DNA of 64,000 nt, from positions 152,001 to 216,000 of the forward strand of contig NZ_ATVO01000004.1 of NCBI RefSeq assembly GCF_000420765.1. Reading direction: 5' to 3'. The notes beneath the pieces were generated by a model that did not search any database, had not been told where the DNA came from, and worked only from the letters and a program-made list of their open reading frames with translations. The DNA comes from Sandarakinorhabdus limnophila DSM 17366 (lineage in GTDB: Bacteria > Pseudomonadota > Alphaproteobacteria > Sphingomonadales > Sphingomonadaceae). Below, piece after piece: positions 1 to 8,886 of this stretch. A program made the translations under genes and the position numbers. The number at the start of each line of letters is the position of its first letter. Within the stretch, counting starts at the first letter, position 1.

Positions 1-1001
1 AGGTCAGTCTGGGCATAGGTGAATTCCAGATGGACCTTGGTGCGGTCCGTCAGATCGACATCGGCCTGCAGATAACCCTGATAACGATCTTCCTCTTCGA
101 TGATGTTGTTCCACGGGATGAAGCTGAACCGGCACAGCGTGCCGTCATTGACCCCGCCAACGGCCGCGCAACCGGCGTTGCCGCCGTCACGGGCGGTCTG
201 CGTCTGGATCGCGCCATTGTTGAGATACGATGCGGCAAACAGGCCCGGCGTGGACAGCGCCGACCAGCCCGACGGGTTGACGGCATAGGGGGTACGGCTG
301 AATTCGCGGGCATAGTTAGGCAGCGCCGAGCGGTGCTGCCAGCCGAAGCCGGCCATCAGGTTGACCTTGCCGAAGGTCTTGCCGACCAGGATCGAGCCGG
401 TCCAGTTGTCCTTGGAACCTTTGATCGCATCCAGGTCGCCCTGAATGATGACACCGTTGAAGTTCCTGCGGGTGACGAAGTTGGCGACGCCGGCGATGGC
501 ATCGGAACCATAAGTGGCGGCCGCGCCATCCTTCAGCACTTCGATGTTCTGCAAGGCAAAGATCGGAATGAGGTTGGTATCGATGAAGCCATCGCCCGGC
601 GCCAGCACGGTTCGGCGGCCGTTGAACAGCACCAGCGTGCGGGTGGGGCCAAGGCCGCGCAGGTTCAGCGAGCCATTGCCCTGGAAGCCTTGCGATGCGG
701 TGGAATATTGGTTGGAATCGCCCAGCGTGGCGCCCACCGAAGGCAGCTGCTTGATGAATTCCAGCGGTGAGGAGACGCCCTGCTTGTTGAGATCGTCAGC
801 GGTGAACACATCAACCGGCATCGCCGCATCTTCGCGGGTACCGCGAATGAAGCTGCCGGTAACGATGATTTCGCTTTCAACAGCCTCGGTATCGGCGGCT
901 GCCTGAGGCGCCGCCTGTGCGAAGACCGGGCTACCGATAACTGCAATCGTGGAAAACAAGGCTACAGCCGCGCAGCTGTTGCGAAGGCACATCACCCCCA
1001 T
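1..1001 (-). CDS. TonB-dependent receptor, N-terminal part (runs off the left edge)
   Basis: Outer-membrane, TonB-energised uptake receptor; substrate unknown. The 333 visible residues start at an ATG preceded by GGGAGAAG. They show a signal peptide (residues 1 to about 29, hydrophobic AVALFSTIAVIGSPVFA), a TonB-box-like EIIVTGS at 44-50, and then the plug domain with NLRGLGPTRTLVLFNGRR and KDGAAATYGSDAIAGV, which are standard plug signatures. The start of the beta-barrel follows (repeated aromatic strands such as NLMAGFGWQHRS). The C-terminal barrel lies outside the window. A second in-frame ATG three codons later is possible. The gene sits alone downstream of gshA on the same strand, separated by a hairpin-rich 219-base gap, so it probably has its own promoter. 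Confidence 0.93.
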   Translation of the reverse strand, partial: MGVMCLRNSCAAVALFSTIAVIGSPVFAQAAPQAAADTEAVESEIIVTGSFIRGTREDAAMPVDVFTADDLNKQGVSSPLEFIKQLPSVGATLGDSNQYSTASQGFQGNGSLNLRGLGPTRTLVLFNGRRTVLAPGDGFIDTNLIPIFALQNIEVLKDGAAATYGSDAIAGVANFVTRRNFNGVIIQGDLDAIKGSKDNWTGSILVGKTFGKVNLMAGFGWQHRSALPNYAREFSRTPYAVNPSGWSALSTPGLFAASYLNNGAIQTQTARDGGNAGCAAVGGVNDGTLCRFSFIPWNNIIEEEDRYQGYLQADVDLTDRTKVHLEFTYAQTD

Positions 1002-1078
1002 CAATCTTCTCCCCAAAATGGCCATCGCCCAGCCTTGGCTCCAACCATGGAGTGGTACGGGTCGTGACACATGGAGAG

Positions 1079-1105
1079 TGTTTAACCTTTGCTTGTCGCC
1101 GTCAA
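1079..1105 (-). promoter_or_regulatory. Weak candidate sigma70 promoter for the TonB receptor
   Basis: On the minus strand TTGACG (1105-1100) is followed after 15 bases by TAAACA (1084-1079), about 80 bases before the receptor ATG. The spacing is short and the -35 lies in the loop of a strong hairpin (1086-1122), so this is only a candidate. Confidence 0.22.
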
Positions 1106-1122
1106 GAGGCGGCAAGCAAAGG
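1086..1122. other. Strong hairpin in the gshA-TonB receptor gap
   Basis: CCTTTGCTTGTCGCC (1086-1100) pairs with GGCGGCAAGCAAAGG (1108-1122) with one G-T type mismatch and a 7-base loop. It is the largest of four successive stem-loops in this gap. No U-run follows on either strand, so it is not a classical terminator. Confidence 0.6.
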
Positions 1123-1140
1123 CAAAAGCTGTCTGCACAA

Positions 1141-1213
1141 CAGCAGTGTCTCTGCTGCAACAGTCCAAAGGACTGCTTCAGCCCGCACTATTGCCACTAC
1201 TTGGCAATAGTGC
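1141..1213 (-). terminator. Three tandem stem-loops just after gshA
   Basis: CAGCAG/CTGCTG (1141-1146 with 1152-1157), CAGTCC/GGACTG (1161-1166 with 1170-1175, 3-base loop) and a perfect 11-bp stem GCACTATTGCC/GGCAATAGTGC (1185-1195 with 1203-1213, 7-base loop). The last begins 8 bases after the gshA stop, so it probably ends or stabilises the gshA transcript. There is no T-tract, so intrinsic termination is uncertain. Confidence 0.5.
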
Positions 1214-1220
1214 TGATGAT

Positions 1221-2594
1221 TCAATAGCTTTCGGTTTCGTAAACGCGGCTGATGTCGCCGCCCCACGACCCGTTGTACAGCGCCAGCAGCCGATCGGCCG
1301 TGGTCATGCCACTGGCGACAATCTCGCGCAGCGGGTTGAGGAAGCCCTGTTCGGTATCGCCGGCGTTATTCAACCGGGCGCGGGCGGCAAGTCCAGCATC
1401 TGAGATCTTCAGCACTTCAGCCGCCAGATCCTTCAGTGTACCACCATTTGGACTGGCCGCGCCCAAAGCCAGCGCCGGCACTTCGCGGCGCAGGCGATCA
1501 TGGTTTTCCGGCGTCCAGTGCTTGACCAGGTCCCACGCTGCATCCAGCGCCGTCTGATCATATAGCAGGCCGACCCACAGCGCCGGCAATGCGCAGATGC
1601 GATCCCAGCGCCCGCCATCGGCGCCGCGCATTTCCAGATAGCCCTTCATCCGCACTTCCGGGAACGCAGTGGACAGATGATCCTTCCAGTCACCCAGCCG
1701 CGGCTTTTCACCCGGCAGCACCGACAATTTGCCGGCGAGGAAATCGCGGAACGAATGGCCGGCTGCGTCGATATACTTGCCGTCGCGATAGACAAAGTAC
1801 ATCGGCACATCGAGCGCGTATTCGGTATAATGTTCGTACCCGAAGCCATCTTCGAACACGAAGGGCAGGATGCCGGTGCGGGCCGGATCGGTGTCGGTCC
1901 AGATATGGCTGCGGAACGATTTGAAGCCGTTGGGCTTGCCTTCCGTGAACGGCGAATTGGCGAACAATGCGGTGGCGATCGGCTGCAGCGCCAGGCTCAC
2001 CCGGAATTTCTGCGCCATGTCGGCTTCGCTGCCATAATCCAGGTTGGTCTGGATCGTGCAGGTGCGCAACATCATGTCGAGGCCAAGGCTGCCGACGCGC
2101 GGCATGTGGCGCAGCATGATGTCATACCGGCCCTTGGGCATGATCGGCAGTTCGGCGCGCGTCTTGTCGGGCCAGAAGCCCAGGCCAAGGAAACCCAGGC
2201 CCAGTTCGGCGCCCAGCTCGCGGCATTGTTTCAGGTGGCGGTTCGATTCCGCACAGGTCTGGTGCAGATTTTCCAGCGGGGCGCCCGACAGTTCGAACTG
2301 GCCGGCCGGTTCCAGGCTGATGTTGCCGTCAGCGCCCTTGAGCGCGATCACGTTCCCGCCTTCCAGGATCGGCTCCCAGCCATAACGGGTCATCGCCATC
2401 AACAGGTCGCGGATGCCGCCGGGTTCGCTGTACGACGGCGCGCGATGATCTTCGGTGCGGTAAACGAATTTCTCGTGCTCGGTGCCGATGCGCCAGGCGT
2501 CGCGGGGCTTGGCGCCGGCGTCGAACACCGAAACCAACTGGTCGCGCGATACGATGATCATGTCATCGCCGGCGGAAGTCACCTTGTTGCTCAT
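1221..2594 (-). CDS. gshA: Glutamate-cysteine ligase (plant/alphaproteobacterial type)
   Basis: ATP-dependent first step of glutathione synthesis in the cytoplasm, joining L-glutamate and L-cysteine. At 457 residues it fits the plant-type (GCS2-like) ligases found in alphaproteobacteria rather than the E. coli type. Visible signatures: GTEHEKFVY near residue 37, EGGNVIALKG and LEPAGQFELSGAPL (active-site segments of the family), and LGLGFWPDKTRAELPIMPKG. The start MSNKVTSAG was chosen because the family begins shortly before the REQLV-like segment; AAGG lies 8 bases upstream, while an earlier in-frame start at 2630 has no family support. The gene is monocistronic, followed by tandem stem-loops. 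Confidence 0.93.
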   Translation of the reverse strand: MSNKVTSAGDDMIIVSRDQLVSVFDAGAKPRDAWRIGTEHEKFVYRTEDHRAPSYSEPGGIRDLLMAMTRYGWEPILEGGNVIALKGADGNISLEPAGQFELSGAPLENLHQTCAESNRHLKQCRELGAELGLGFLGLGFWPDKTRAELPIMPKGRYDIMLRHMPRVGSLGLDMMLRTCTIQTNLDYGSEADMAQKFRVSLALQPIATALFANSPFTEGKPNGFKSFRSHIWTDTDPARTGILPFVFEDGFGYEHYTEYALDVPMYFVYRDGKYIDAAGHSFRDFLAGKLSVLPGEKPRLGDWKDHLSTAFPEVRMKGYLEMRGADGGRWDRICALPALWVGLLYDQTALDAAWDLVKHWTPENHDRLRREVPALALGAASPNGGTLKDLAAEVLKISDAGLAARARLNNAGDTEQGFLNPLREIVASGMTTADRLLALYNGSWGGDISRVYETESY

Positions 2595-2748
2595 GCCTTG
2601 CGCCTTAACGCCGTTGCCCCGTTGGCGCAATGAAGCGGCCCTGTTGCGATTTTATTGCAGCGTTCGGGTTATCAGGCGGGGCACTCATCGTGGCGAAGCT
2701 GTCATTCTGCCCCTTGCCATAATGTCATGTTTGCCCACATTGGCCGCC

Positions 2749-2913
2749 ATGAGAGTTGCGACCTTGTTGATTCTGGCGCTGCTGCCGCTCACCGCCTGTG
2801 GCGTGGAGCAGAGTCAGCCTGCGCCAGTGAAGGCCGATGACCGTTGGGGCCATCTGCCGCCCGATCCGGAACGGCCGCAACAAGCCGAAAGCGCCAGACC
2901 GCCACGCGGCTGA
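2749..2913 (+). CDS. Small lipoprotein of unknown function
   Basis: A 54-residue protein starting MRVATLLILALLPLTAC. The charged N-terminus, hydrophobic core and LTAC lipobox (Cys17) indicate a signal-peptidase II lipoprotein. The mature part is short, Pro/Gln-rich and polar (DRWGHLPPDPERPQQ) with no recognised domain. It lies 76 bases ahead of the amidohydrolase on the same strand and may share its transcript. Many such mini-lipoproteins exist in alphaproteobacteria and no role can be assigned from the sequence. Confidence 0.6.
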   Translation: MRVATLLILALLPLTACGVEQSQPAPVKADDRWGHLPPDPERPQQAESARPPRG

Positions 2914-2989
2914 TCCCACTGCAAAGCGGCAGGATTGCGCTGCAGCGCTGATCTGGCATCCTCCCCGCCTTTCGCAGGAGGAATTGGCC

Positions 2990-4735
2990 ATGCATGATCT
3001 CGTGATCCGCGGCGGCACCATCGTTGATGGCAGCGGCAATCCACGCTTCACCGGCGATATCGCCGTCGATGGTGGCCGCATCACGGCCGTGGGCGCCGTT
3101 GCCGCTCCGGGGCGCGAGGAGATTGACGCCAAGGGGCTGATCGTCACGCCCGGCTTTGTCGACATCCACACCCATTATGATGGCCAGGCGACTTGGGATT
3201 CGGAAATGGCGCCGTCGTCGTGGCACGGGGTCACAACAGTGGTGATGGGCAATTGCGGTGTCGGCTTTGCGCCGGCCAAGCCCGAAAAGCACCAATGGCT
3301 GATCGGCCTGATGGAAGGGGTGGAGGATATCCCCGGCACGGCGCTGGCCGAAGGCATGACCTGGGACTGGGAGACATTCCCCGAATATCTCACCGCGCTG
3401 GAAAAGCGGCAACGCACCATCGATGTCGCCACCCATGTGCCGCACGGCGCCGTGCGCGCCTATGTGATGGGCGAGCGCGGTGCCCGCAACGAAAAGCCGA
3501 CCGCAGACGACATTGCGAAAATGGCCGAAATCGTCGCCGAAGGCGTGGAGGCCGGCGCACTGGGTTTCTCCACCAGCCGTACCATCCTGCACAAATCGAT
3601 CGACGGCGAACTGGTGCCCGGCACCACCGCCGAGAAGGACGAGCTGATCGCCATCGGCCGCGCCATGGGCAAGGTGGGCCATGGTGTGTTCGAAATGGCC
3701 AGCGATCTGAAGCGCGAGTGGGATGAATTCGGCTGGATGGCCGAAATGAGCCGCGAGACCGGCCTGCCGGTCACCTTCGCCATGCTGCAGTCCATCGCCA
3801 AGGAACTGCCGTGGGAAGAGCAGATGAGCGAGACCGCACGCGCCAATGCAAATGGCGCCAACATCGTCGCCCAGATCGCCATTCGCGGCAACGGCATCTT
3901 GATGGCGTGGCGCGGCACCGTGCACCCGTTCAAGTTCCGGCCCAGCTGGCAGGCCATCGAGGCGCTGCCGTGGGAAGAGCAGTGGCAGCATCTGCGCGAT
4001 CCGGCGTTCAAGGCAAAGCTGTTGGCCGAAGAGAATGTTTGGCCCGAAACCGATGTGCTGCCGCTCCTCATGGCGGTCGCGATGGGCTGGCAGCTGCAGT
4101 TCGAAATGACGGAAGGCTTCAACTACGAGCCGACGCAAGCTGAAACCATCTTTGCGATGGCCAGGGCCGCCGGCAAGGACCCGGCTGAATATGCCTATGA
4201 CCTGCTCAGCCGCGATGAAGGCAAGGGCTTCATCTATTTCCCCATCCTCAATTACGCCGATGGCAACCTCGATTTCGTGAAGGGCCTGCTGCACCGGGAC
4301 GACGTGGTGATCTCGCTGTCCGACGGCGGCGCTCATTGCGGCACCATCTGCGATGCCGCCAGCCCGACCTATCTGCTGCAACATTGGGTGCGGGACCGGA
4401 CGCGCGGCACGGTCACACTGGAAAACGCCATCCGCCGCCAGTGCCACGACACGGCGAAGCTGTATGGCCTCAATGATCGCGGCGTCATCGCACCGGGATA
4501 CCTCGCCGATTTCAACATCATCGATCTGGACCGGCTGCAACTGGGCAAGCCGTGGCTGGCGTTCGATCTGCCCGCCGGAGGCAAGCGCCTGCTGCAGAAG
4601 GCCGATGGCTATGTGGCAACGATCAAGAACGGCGAGGTGACGTTCCGCAACGGCCAGATGACCGGCGCCCTGCCCGGCGGCCTGATCCGCGGGCCACAGG
4701 CATCGCCCGCCACCGCTGCACTGGCCGCTGAATGA
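2990..4735 (+). CDS. N-acyl-D-amino-acid deacylase family amidohydrolase
   Basis: Metal-dependent amidohydrolase of the D-aminoacylase group, expected to remove an acyl or carbamoyl group from (D-)amino acids. 581 residues, with [20 protein letters not shown] at the start, the metal-binding H-x-H in [17 protein letters not shown] around residue 65, the family segment [13 protein letters not shown], and C-terminal [13 protein letters not shown] followed by [18 protein letters not shown] and [12 protein letters not shown]. The start is fixed by an excellent AGGAGGA 8 bases upstream. There is no signal peptide, so it is probably cytoplasmic. Its stop overlaps the next gene's start (ATGA), so the pair is translationally coupled. 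Exact substrate unknown. Confidence 0.85.
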   Translation: MHDLVIRGGTIVDGSGNPRFTGDIAVDGGRITAVGAVAAPGREEIDAKGLIVTPGFVDIHTHYDGQATWDSEMAPSSWHGVTTVVMGNCGVGFAPAKPEKHQWLIGLMEGVEDIPGTALAEGMTWDWETFPEYLTALEKRQRTIDVATHVPHGAVRAYVMGERGARNEKPTADDIAKMAEIVAEGVEAGALGFSTSRTILHKSIDGELVPGTTAEKDELIAIGRAMGKVGHGVFEMASDLKREWDEFGWMAEMSRETGLPVTFAMLQSIAKELPWEEQMSETARANANGANIVAQIAIRGNGILMAWRGTVHPFKFRPSWQAIEALPWEEQWQHLRDPAFKAKLLAEENVWPETDVLPLLMAVAMGWQLQFEMTEGFNYEPTQAETIFAMARAAGKDPAEYAYDLLSRDEGKGFIYFPILNYADGNLDFVKGLLHRDDVVISLSDGGAHCGTICDAASPTYLLQHWVRDRTRGTVTLENAIRRQCHDTAKLYGLNDRGVIAPGYLADFNIIDLDRLQLGKPWLAFDLPAGGKRLLQKADGYVATIKNGEVTFRNGQMTGALPGGLIRGPQASPATAALAAE

Positions 4736-7038
4736 TCCGCGCTGTCGCCGCCGCCCTGCTGCTGACCACGGCGGTGACCGCCCAGGAAGCGCTTCCCGGG
4801 GCCTTTGCGGAAAGCCGCGCTCTGCCCGGCCTCACCGCGCCGGGCGAGATCATCATCGACCGCGCCGGCATTCCGCACATCTATGCCGCCAATGCCCGCG
4901 ATGGCTTTTTCCTGCAGGGCTATGCCGTGGCGCGGGATCGGCTGTGGCAGATTGATCTGTGGCGCAAACGTGGTCTGGGGCGGCTCTCGGCCAGTTTCGG
5001 CGCGCAGTTCGTCGCGCAGGACCGCGCCGCGCGGCTGCTGCTCTATCGCGGCGAGATGGCGGCCGAATGGGCAGCCTATCCGTCGCAAGCCAAGGTCTGG
5101 ACCGAGGGGTTCGCCGCCGGCATCAACGCCTATGTTGCCGATGTGGAGACCGGCCGCGCGCCGCTGCCCATCGAGTTCAGCGCCACCAACACCAGGCCGG
5201 AACGCTGGCAGGCCGACGACGTGGTGCGCATCCGTTCCAACGCACTGGCCAGCAACCTGACCAGCGAAGTCGTTCGCGCCCGCGCCCTGTGCGGCGGCGA
5301 CCTCAAATATGAACCGCTGCGCCGCGAGCTGGCGCCAGCGCACACGGTGAGCATCCCCAAGGGGCTCGACCCGTGCAGCATCCCGGCCGACGTGCTTGAT
5401 GATTATGCGCTCGGCACCGGCGATGTGCGTTTTGATGGCCAGAAGATCGTGGTGGCCAGCCTCGATCCCGACATCCAGGAAGGCAGCAACAACTGGGTGA
5501 TCAGCGCAGGCAAGTCTGCCACCGGCCGTCCGATATTGGCCAATGATCCGCACCGCGCCCATGCCGTGCCCAATCTGCGTTACCTGTCCCACATCGACAC
5601 GCCGGAACTGAAGATCGCCGGATCGGGCGAGCCGGCGCTACCTGGGATCAGCTTTGGCCACAACGAGAATGTGGCCTGGGCGATCACCATCTTCGCCATC
5701 GATCAGCAGGATCTGGTGGTGAACCCCAAGGCGACGAAACTCACCGAAGTGCGCGAGCGCATCGAGGTGAAGGGCGAAGCCCCGCGCGAGGTGGTGCTGA
5801 AGTTCACCGACGACGGCCCGATCATCCACGAAGATCCCACGTCGGGCCGCAGTTTCGCCCTGCGCGCCACCTGGACCAAGCCCGGCGCGTCTGCCTATTT
5901 CAACGCCAGCTGGGCGTGGACGGCAAAGACTTGGGATGATTTCCTTGTCGCCCGCGATCATTGGGGGGCGCCGCCGCTCAATCTGCTGTTTGCCAATCGC
6001 GCCGGCGATATCGGCTGGGCGCCGGGCGGCTTCGTGCCGGTGCGCGCGGCCGGTGATGGCCTGCTGCCGGTACCCGCCGGCAAGGCCCACCGCTGGACCG
6101 GGCTGCTCGATGCGAAACTGATGCCGGTGAAGCACAACCCGGCCGATGGCTGGATCGCCACCGCCAACGAAATGAACATTCCGGCCGGCTATCCGCACAT
6201 GCTCGGCCTTGAATGGGCCGACCGCAGCCGCATCACCCGCATTTCCGAAGTGATCGGATCGAAACCGAAATTCGGCCTCACCGATGCGATGGCACTGCAG
6301 AACGACCCGACGTCCCCCATGGCCCGCCGCGCCGTGGCACTGCTGCAGGGCCTTGCCGGCCGTGACGCCAATGAGCGTGGCGCGCTGGCGCTGCTCGGCA
6401 ACTGGAATGGCCATGAAGGGCCGGATTCGGCCGCAGCGGCCCTCTATGAGATCTGGGCCGCCCGCCATTTGGCCGCAAGCACGGTGAAGGCCATCGTGCC
6501 GGAAGCGGCCCGCCGCAACTTCGGCCGCACCAGCATCGGCAACATCCTGCCGGTACTGGAAGACGGTAAGCTGCTCGGCCCCGATTCTGCCGCGCTGCGG
6601 GCGGAGATATTGCTTGGCTCGCTCGGGCTCGCCTTTGCCGAAACCGCCCGCCTGCTCGGCCCCGATCCCGCCACCTGGCGCTGGGGAGCGCTGCACCGCG
6701 CCGATTTCCAGCCGGCGCTGCCGATCGCCGGCCGCGATGCCGAACGCCGCGTGGGCCCGGTGCCGATTGGCGGCAGCGGTTCCACCCCCATGGCGATGGG
6801 AACAGGCCCCGATTTTCGCGTTGTTTCCGGCGCGTCGGTGCGCGTGGTGATGGACGTGGGCGCGTGGGACAACAGCATGGCGATCAACACGCCCGGCCAA
6901 TCCGGCGATCCATCAAGCCCGCACTACCGCGATCTGTTCGCGCGCTGGGCCACGGGCAATTATGTCCCCTTCGTCTGGAGCCGCCCGCGCGTCTTGCAAG
7001 AGGCAGAACGCATCATCAACGTCATCCCTGGCCGTTGA
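4732..7038 (+). CDS. Penicillin acylase family (S45) Ntn-hydrolase, exported
   Basis: Periplasmic amide hydrolase of the penicillin/acylhomoserine-lactone acylase family. 768 residues: signal peptide (1 to about 18, [18 protein letters not shown]), alpha-chain segment with GIPHIYAANARDGFFLQGYA, a linker, then the autoprocessing site at Gly251-Ser252 (EG|SNNWVISAGKS), where Ser252 becomes the N-terminal nucleophile of the beta chain. ILANDPHRAH and SFGHNENVAWAIT follow as expected. The overlap with the upstream deacylase gene suggests one pathway handling N-acylated compounds. Its last 17 bases overlap the convergent rsmE gene. Substrate (beta-lactam, AHL, N-acyl amino acid) cannot be told from sequence. 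Confidence 0.9.
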   Translation: MIRAVAAALLLTTAVTAQEALPGAFAESRALPGLTAPGEIIIDRAGIPHIYAANARDGFFLQGYAVARDRLWQIDLWRKRGLGRLSASFGAQFVAQDRAARLLLYRGEMAAEWAAYPSQAKVWTEGFAAGINAYVADVETGRAPLPIEFSATNTRPERWQADDVVRIRSNALASNLTSEVVRARALCGGDLKYEPLRRELAPAHTVSIPKGLDPCSIPADVLDDYALGTGDVRFDGQKIVVASLDPDIQEGSNNWVISAGKSATGRPILANDPHRAHAVPNLRYLSHIDTPELKIAGSGEPALPGISFGHNENVAWAITIFAIDQQDLVVNPKATKLTEVRERIEVKGEAPREVVLKFTDDGPIIHEDPTSGRSFALRATWTKPGASAYFNASWAWTAKTWDDFLVARDHWGAPPLNLLFANRAGDIGWAPGGFVPVRAAGDGLLPVPAGKAHRWTGLLDAKLMPVKHNPADGWIATANEMNIPAGYPHMLGLEWADRSRITRISEVIGSKPKFGLTDAMALQNDPTSPMARRAVALLQGLAGRDANERGALALLGNWNGHEGPDSAAAALYEIWAARHLAASTVKAIVPEAARRNFGRTSIGNILPVLEDGKLLGPDSAALRAEILLGSLGLAFAETARLLGPDPATWRWGALHRADFQPALPIAGRDAERRVGPVPIGGSGSTPMAMGTGPDFRVVSGASVRVVMDVGAWDNSMAINTPGQSGDPSSPHYRDLFARWATGNYVPFVWSRPRVLQEAERIINVIPGR

Positions 7039-7762
7039 TCGCCTGCCAGACGGCGACGGCCGCCAGTGCAGCGGTATCGGCGCGCAGGATGCGCGGGCCC
7101 AGGCTGATCGGCACCGCCGCCGAATGGGCACGAATGGCGTCTCGTTCTGGCGGGGTGAAGCCGCCTTCCGGGCCGATCAGGATGGCGGCCGGTGCGGGGC
7201 AGCGGGCAAGGGCGCTGGCCATCGCCTCGCCGCCGGTTTCATCGGCAAAGATCAGCGCCCGCCCTGCCGGCCAGTCGCGCAGCAGCCGGTCGATCGTGAC
7301 GGGTTCGGGCAATTCCGGCACGGCGGTGCGGCCCGATTGTTCGGCGGCTTCCACCAGGTGCGCGCCCAGCCGCTCAAGGTTGGGTTTGTCCACCACCGTG
7401 CGCTGCGTCGTCACCAGCACCAGCCGCGCCACACCCAGTTCGCAGGCCTTTTCCACCAGCCAGTCGATGCGGCCCTTCTTCAGCGGCGCGGCGCACAGCC
7501 ACAAATCCGGCACCTGTTCTTGGCGGCCACTTTGGTGCTCGGCCGCCAGTGTGACCGCTTTCTTCGCCACGCTCGCCACCCGCGCCGCCCATTCGCCGTC
7601 GCGGCCGTTGAACAGCCGCACCATGTCCCCCGCCTGGCGGCGCATGACGCTGCCGAGATAATGGGATTGCGGCTGATCCAGCGTGATAAGCGCACCCGCA
7701 CAGAGCGCATCGCGCACATGCAGACGCGGCGTGGTTGACAAGCTGCGGTCGAATTCGCTCAT
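7022..7762 (-). CDS. rsmE: 16S rRNA m3U1498 methyltransferase RsmE
   Basis: SPOUT-class SAM-dependent methyltransferase that modifies U1498 of 16S rRNA. 246 residues from MSEFDRSLSTTPRL. N-terminal PUA-like part (HYLGSVMRRQAGDMVRLFNG), then the trefoil-knot domain with KACELGVARLVLV, EAAEQSGRTAVPEL, the SAM-binding IGPEGGFTPPERDAI and SLGPRILRADTAALAAVAVW near the C-terminus. An upstream GTG/ATG extension is possible but the family starts here. The start codon overlaps that of ubiA on the opposite strand within a single CATG. The 3' end overlaps the convergent acylase gene by 17 bases. Confidence 0.94.
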   Translation of the reverse strand: MSEFDRSLSTTPRLHVRDALCAGALITLDQPQSHYLGSVMRRQAGDMVRLFNGRDGEWAARVASVAKKAVTLAAEHQSGRQEQVPDLWLCAAPLKKGRIDWLVEKACELGVARLVLVTTQRTVVDKPNLERLGAHLVEAAEQSGRTAVPELPEPVTIDRLLRDWPAGRALIFADETGGEAMASALARCPAPAAILIGPEGGFTPPERDAIRAHSAAVPISLGPRILRADTAALAAVAVWQAINGQG

Positions 7763-8687
7763 GGGCTCCGTGGTTACGCCGCCTGCCCCTACCAACGCAA
7801 CGCCAGACGCGGTCAAGAGCTGGATCGACCTGCTACCGGCGGGTGCGCAGACCTATGCCCGCCTCGCCCGGCTCGACCGGCCGGCGGGCACCTGGCTGTT
7901 GTTCTGGCCGTGCATCGCCGGGCTGGCGCTGGCCGGCGGACTCCAGCTCGCGCCGTGGCTGGTGCTGTGGTTCGGTTTTGGCAGCATCGCCATGCGCGGC
8001 GCCGGCTGCGTGTGGAACGATATCATCGACCGCGACCTTGATGCCCAGGTGGAGCGCACCCGCGATCGCCCGGTCGCCTCGGGTCGTATCTCCGTGAGGG
8101 CCGCGCTGGCCTTTGCGGTGGCGCTGTCGCTGATCGGCCTTGTCGTGCTGCTGCAACTGCGCGGGCTGGCCCAGATCGTCGCGCTGGCCAGCCTGATTCC
8201 GGTGGCGGCCTATCCCTTCATGAAGCGCATCACCTGGTGGCCGCAGGCCTGGCTGGGCCTCACCTTCAACTGGGGTGCACTGGTTGGCTGGGCCGCAATA
8301 GCACCCCTCGACGCGCCAGAAATGTGGCTGCTGTGGGCCGGCGGCATCGCCTGGACGCTGGGATACGATACCATCTACGCCCTGCAGGATATTGAGGATG
8401 ATGCACTGGCCGGCATCAAATCCTCTGCCCGCGCGCTCGGGCCGAAAGCGCGCGCCGGCGTGGCGGGCTTCTATTCGCTGGCGCTGATCCTGTGGGCAGC
8501 GGCCCTGTGGATTGTCGCCGGGCAGGCACTGGCCGTGCTGGCGTTGCTGCCGCTGGCCGCGCAACTGGGCTGGCAGGTGGTGAAACTGGCCGATACCGCG
8601 CCGGCCAACGCACTGCTGCTGTTCCGTTCCAATCGGCTGGCTGGTGCACTGTGGGCGGCGGCCTGTGCGTCTGTGGGTCTGGCCTGA
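7761..8687 (+). CDS. ubiA: 4-hydroxybenzoate octaprenyltransferase UbiA
   Basis: Integral inner-membrane prenyltransferase that attaches the polyprenyl tail to 4-hydroxybenzoate in ubiquinone synthesis. 308 residues. Both Asp-rich Mg-diphosphate motifs are present: NDIIDRDLDAQVERT starting at Asn86 and YDTIYALQDIEDDALAGIKS near residue 220. About eight hydrophobic helices separate them (TWLLFWPCIAGLALAGGLQL, VALSLIGLVVLLQL). The start at 7761 gives the usual N-terminus, but no good ribosome site precedes it. A hairpin with a U-rich tail follows at 8696-8740. Confidence 0.94.
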   Translation: MGSVVTPPAPTNATPDAVKSWIDLLPAGAQTYARLARLDRPAGTWLLFWPCIAGLALAGGLQLAPWLVLWFGFGSIAMRGAGCVWNDIIDRDLDAQVERTRDRPVASGRISVRAALAFAVALSLIGLVVLLQLRGLAQIVALASLIPVAAYPFMKRITWWPQAWLGLTFNWGALVGWAAIAPLDAPEMWLLWAGGIAWTLGYDTIYALQDIEDDALAGIKSSARALGPKARAGVAGFYSLALILWAAALWIVAGQALAVLALLPLAAQLGWQVVKLADTAPANALLLFRSNRLAGALWAAACASVGLA

Positions 8688-8695
8688 ACGCAGCT

Positions 8696-8740
8696 GCGGG
8701 CCTGCCCCTGGGTTGGAACAGGCCCGCGCGCCCTGTTGTT
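8696..8740 (+). terminator. Probable terminator after ubiA
   Basis: GCGGGCCTG (8696-8704) and CAGGCCCGC (8719-8727) form a perfect 9-bp stem with a 14-base loop, followed by GCGCCCTGTTGTTTG. The T-rich stretch is imperfect. Confidence 0.5.
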
Positions 8741-8886
8741 TGCCGACATCAGGCTGGCCCACCCATCACCTGTATCGAACTGATCGAAGTGTCTCATGGC
8801 GCGCCGTCGTCTCATTGCACGAATTCGACAAAGAGACACAGTGATTGGGCCGTGACAGCGGCAGCCCACCACCCTACATCTGGGCC

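Noticed and set aside
2789-4540. Long antisense open frame (583 codons) opposite the amidohydrolase gene
   Set aside because: It mirrors a well-supported gene, has no family features, and long antisense frames are expected in GC-rich DNA.
7735-7757. TTGACA upstream of ubiA as a -35 element
   Set aside because: No -10-like hexamer at a suitable distance (the following bases are the start codon region).
8789-8839. 7-bp inverted repeat GTGTCTC/GAGACAC before pmbA
   Set aside because: Halves are 37 bases apart and no promoter elements line up with it; could be chance.
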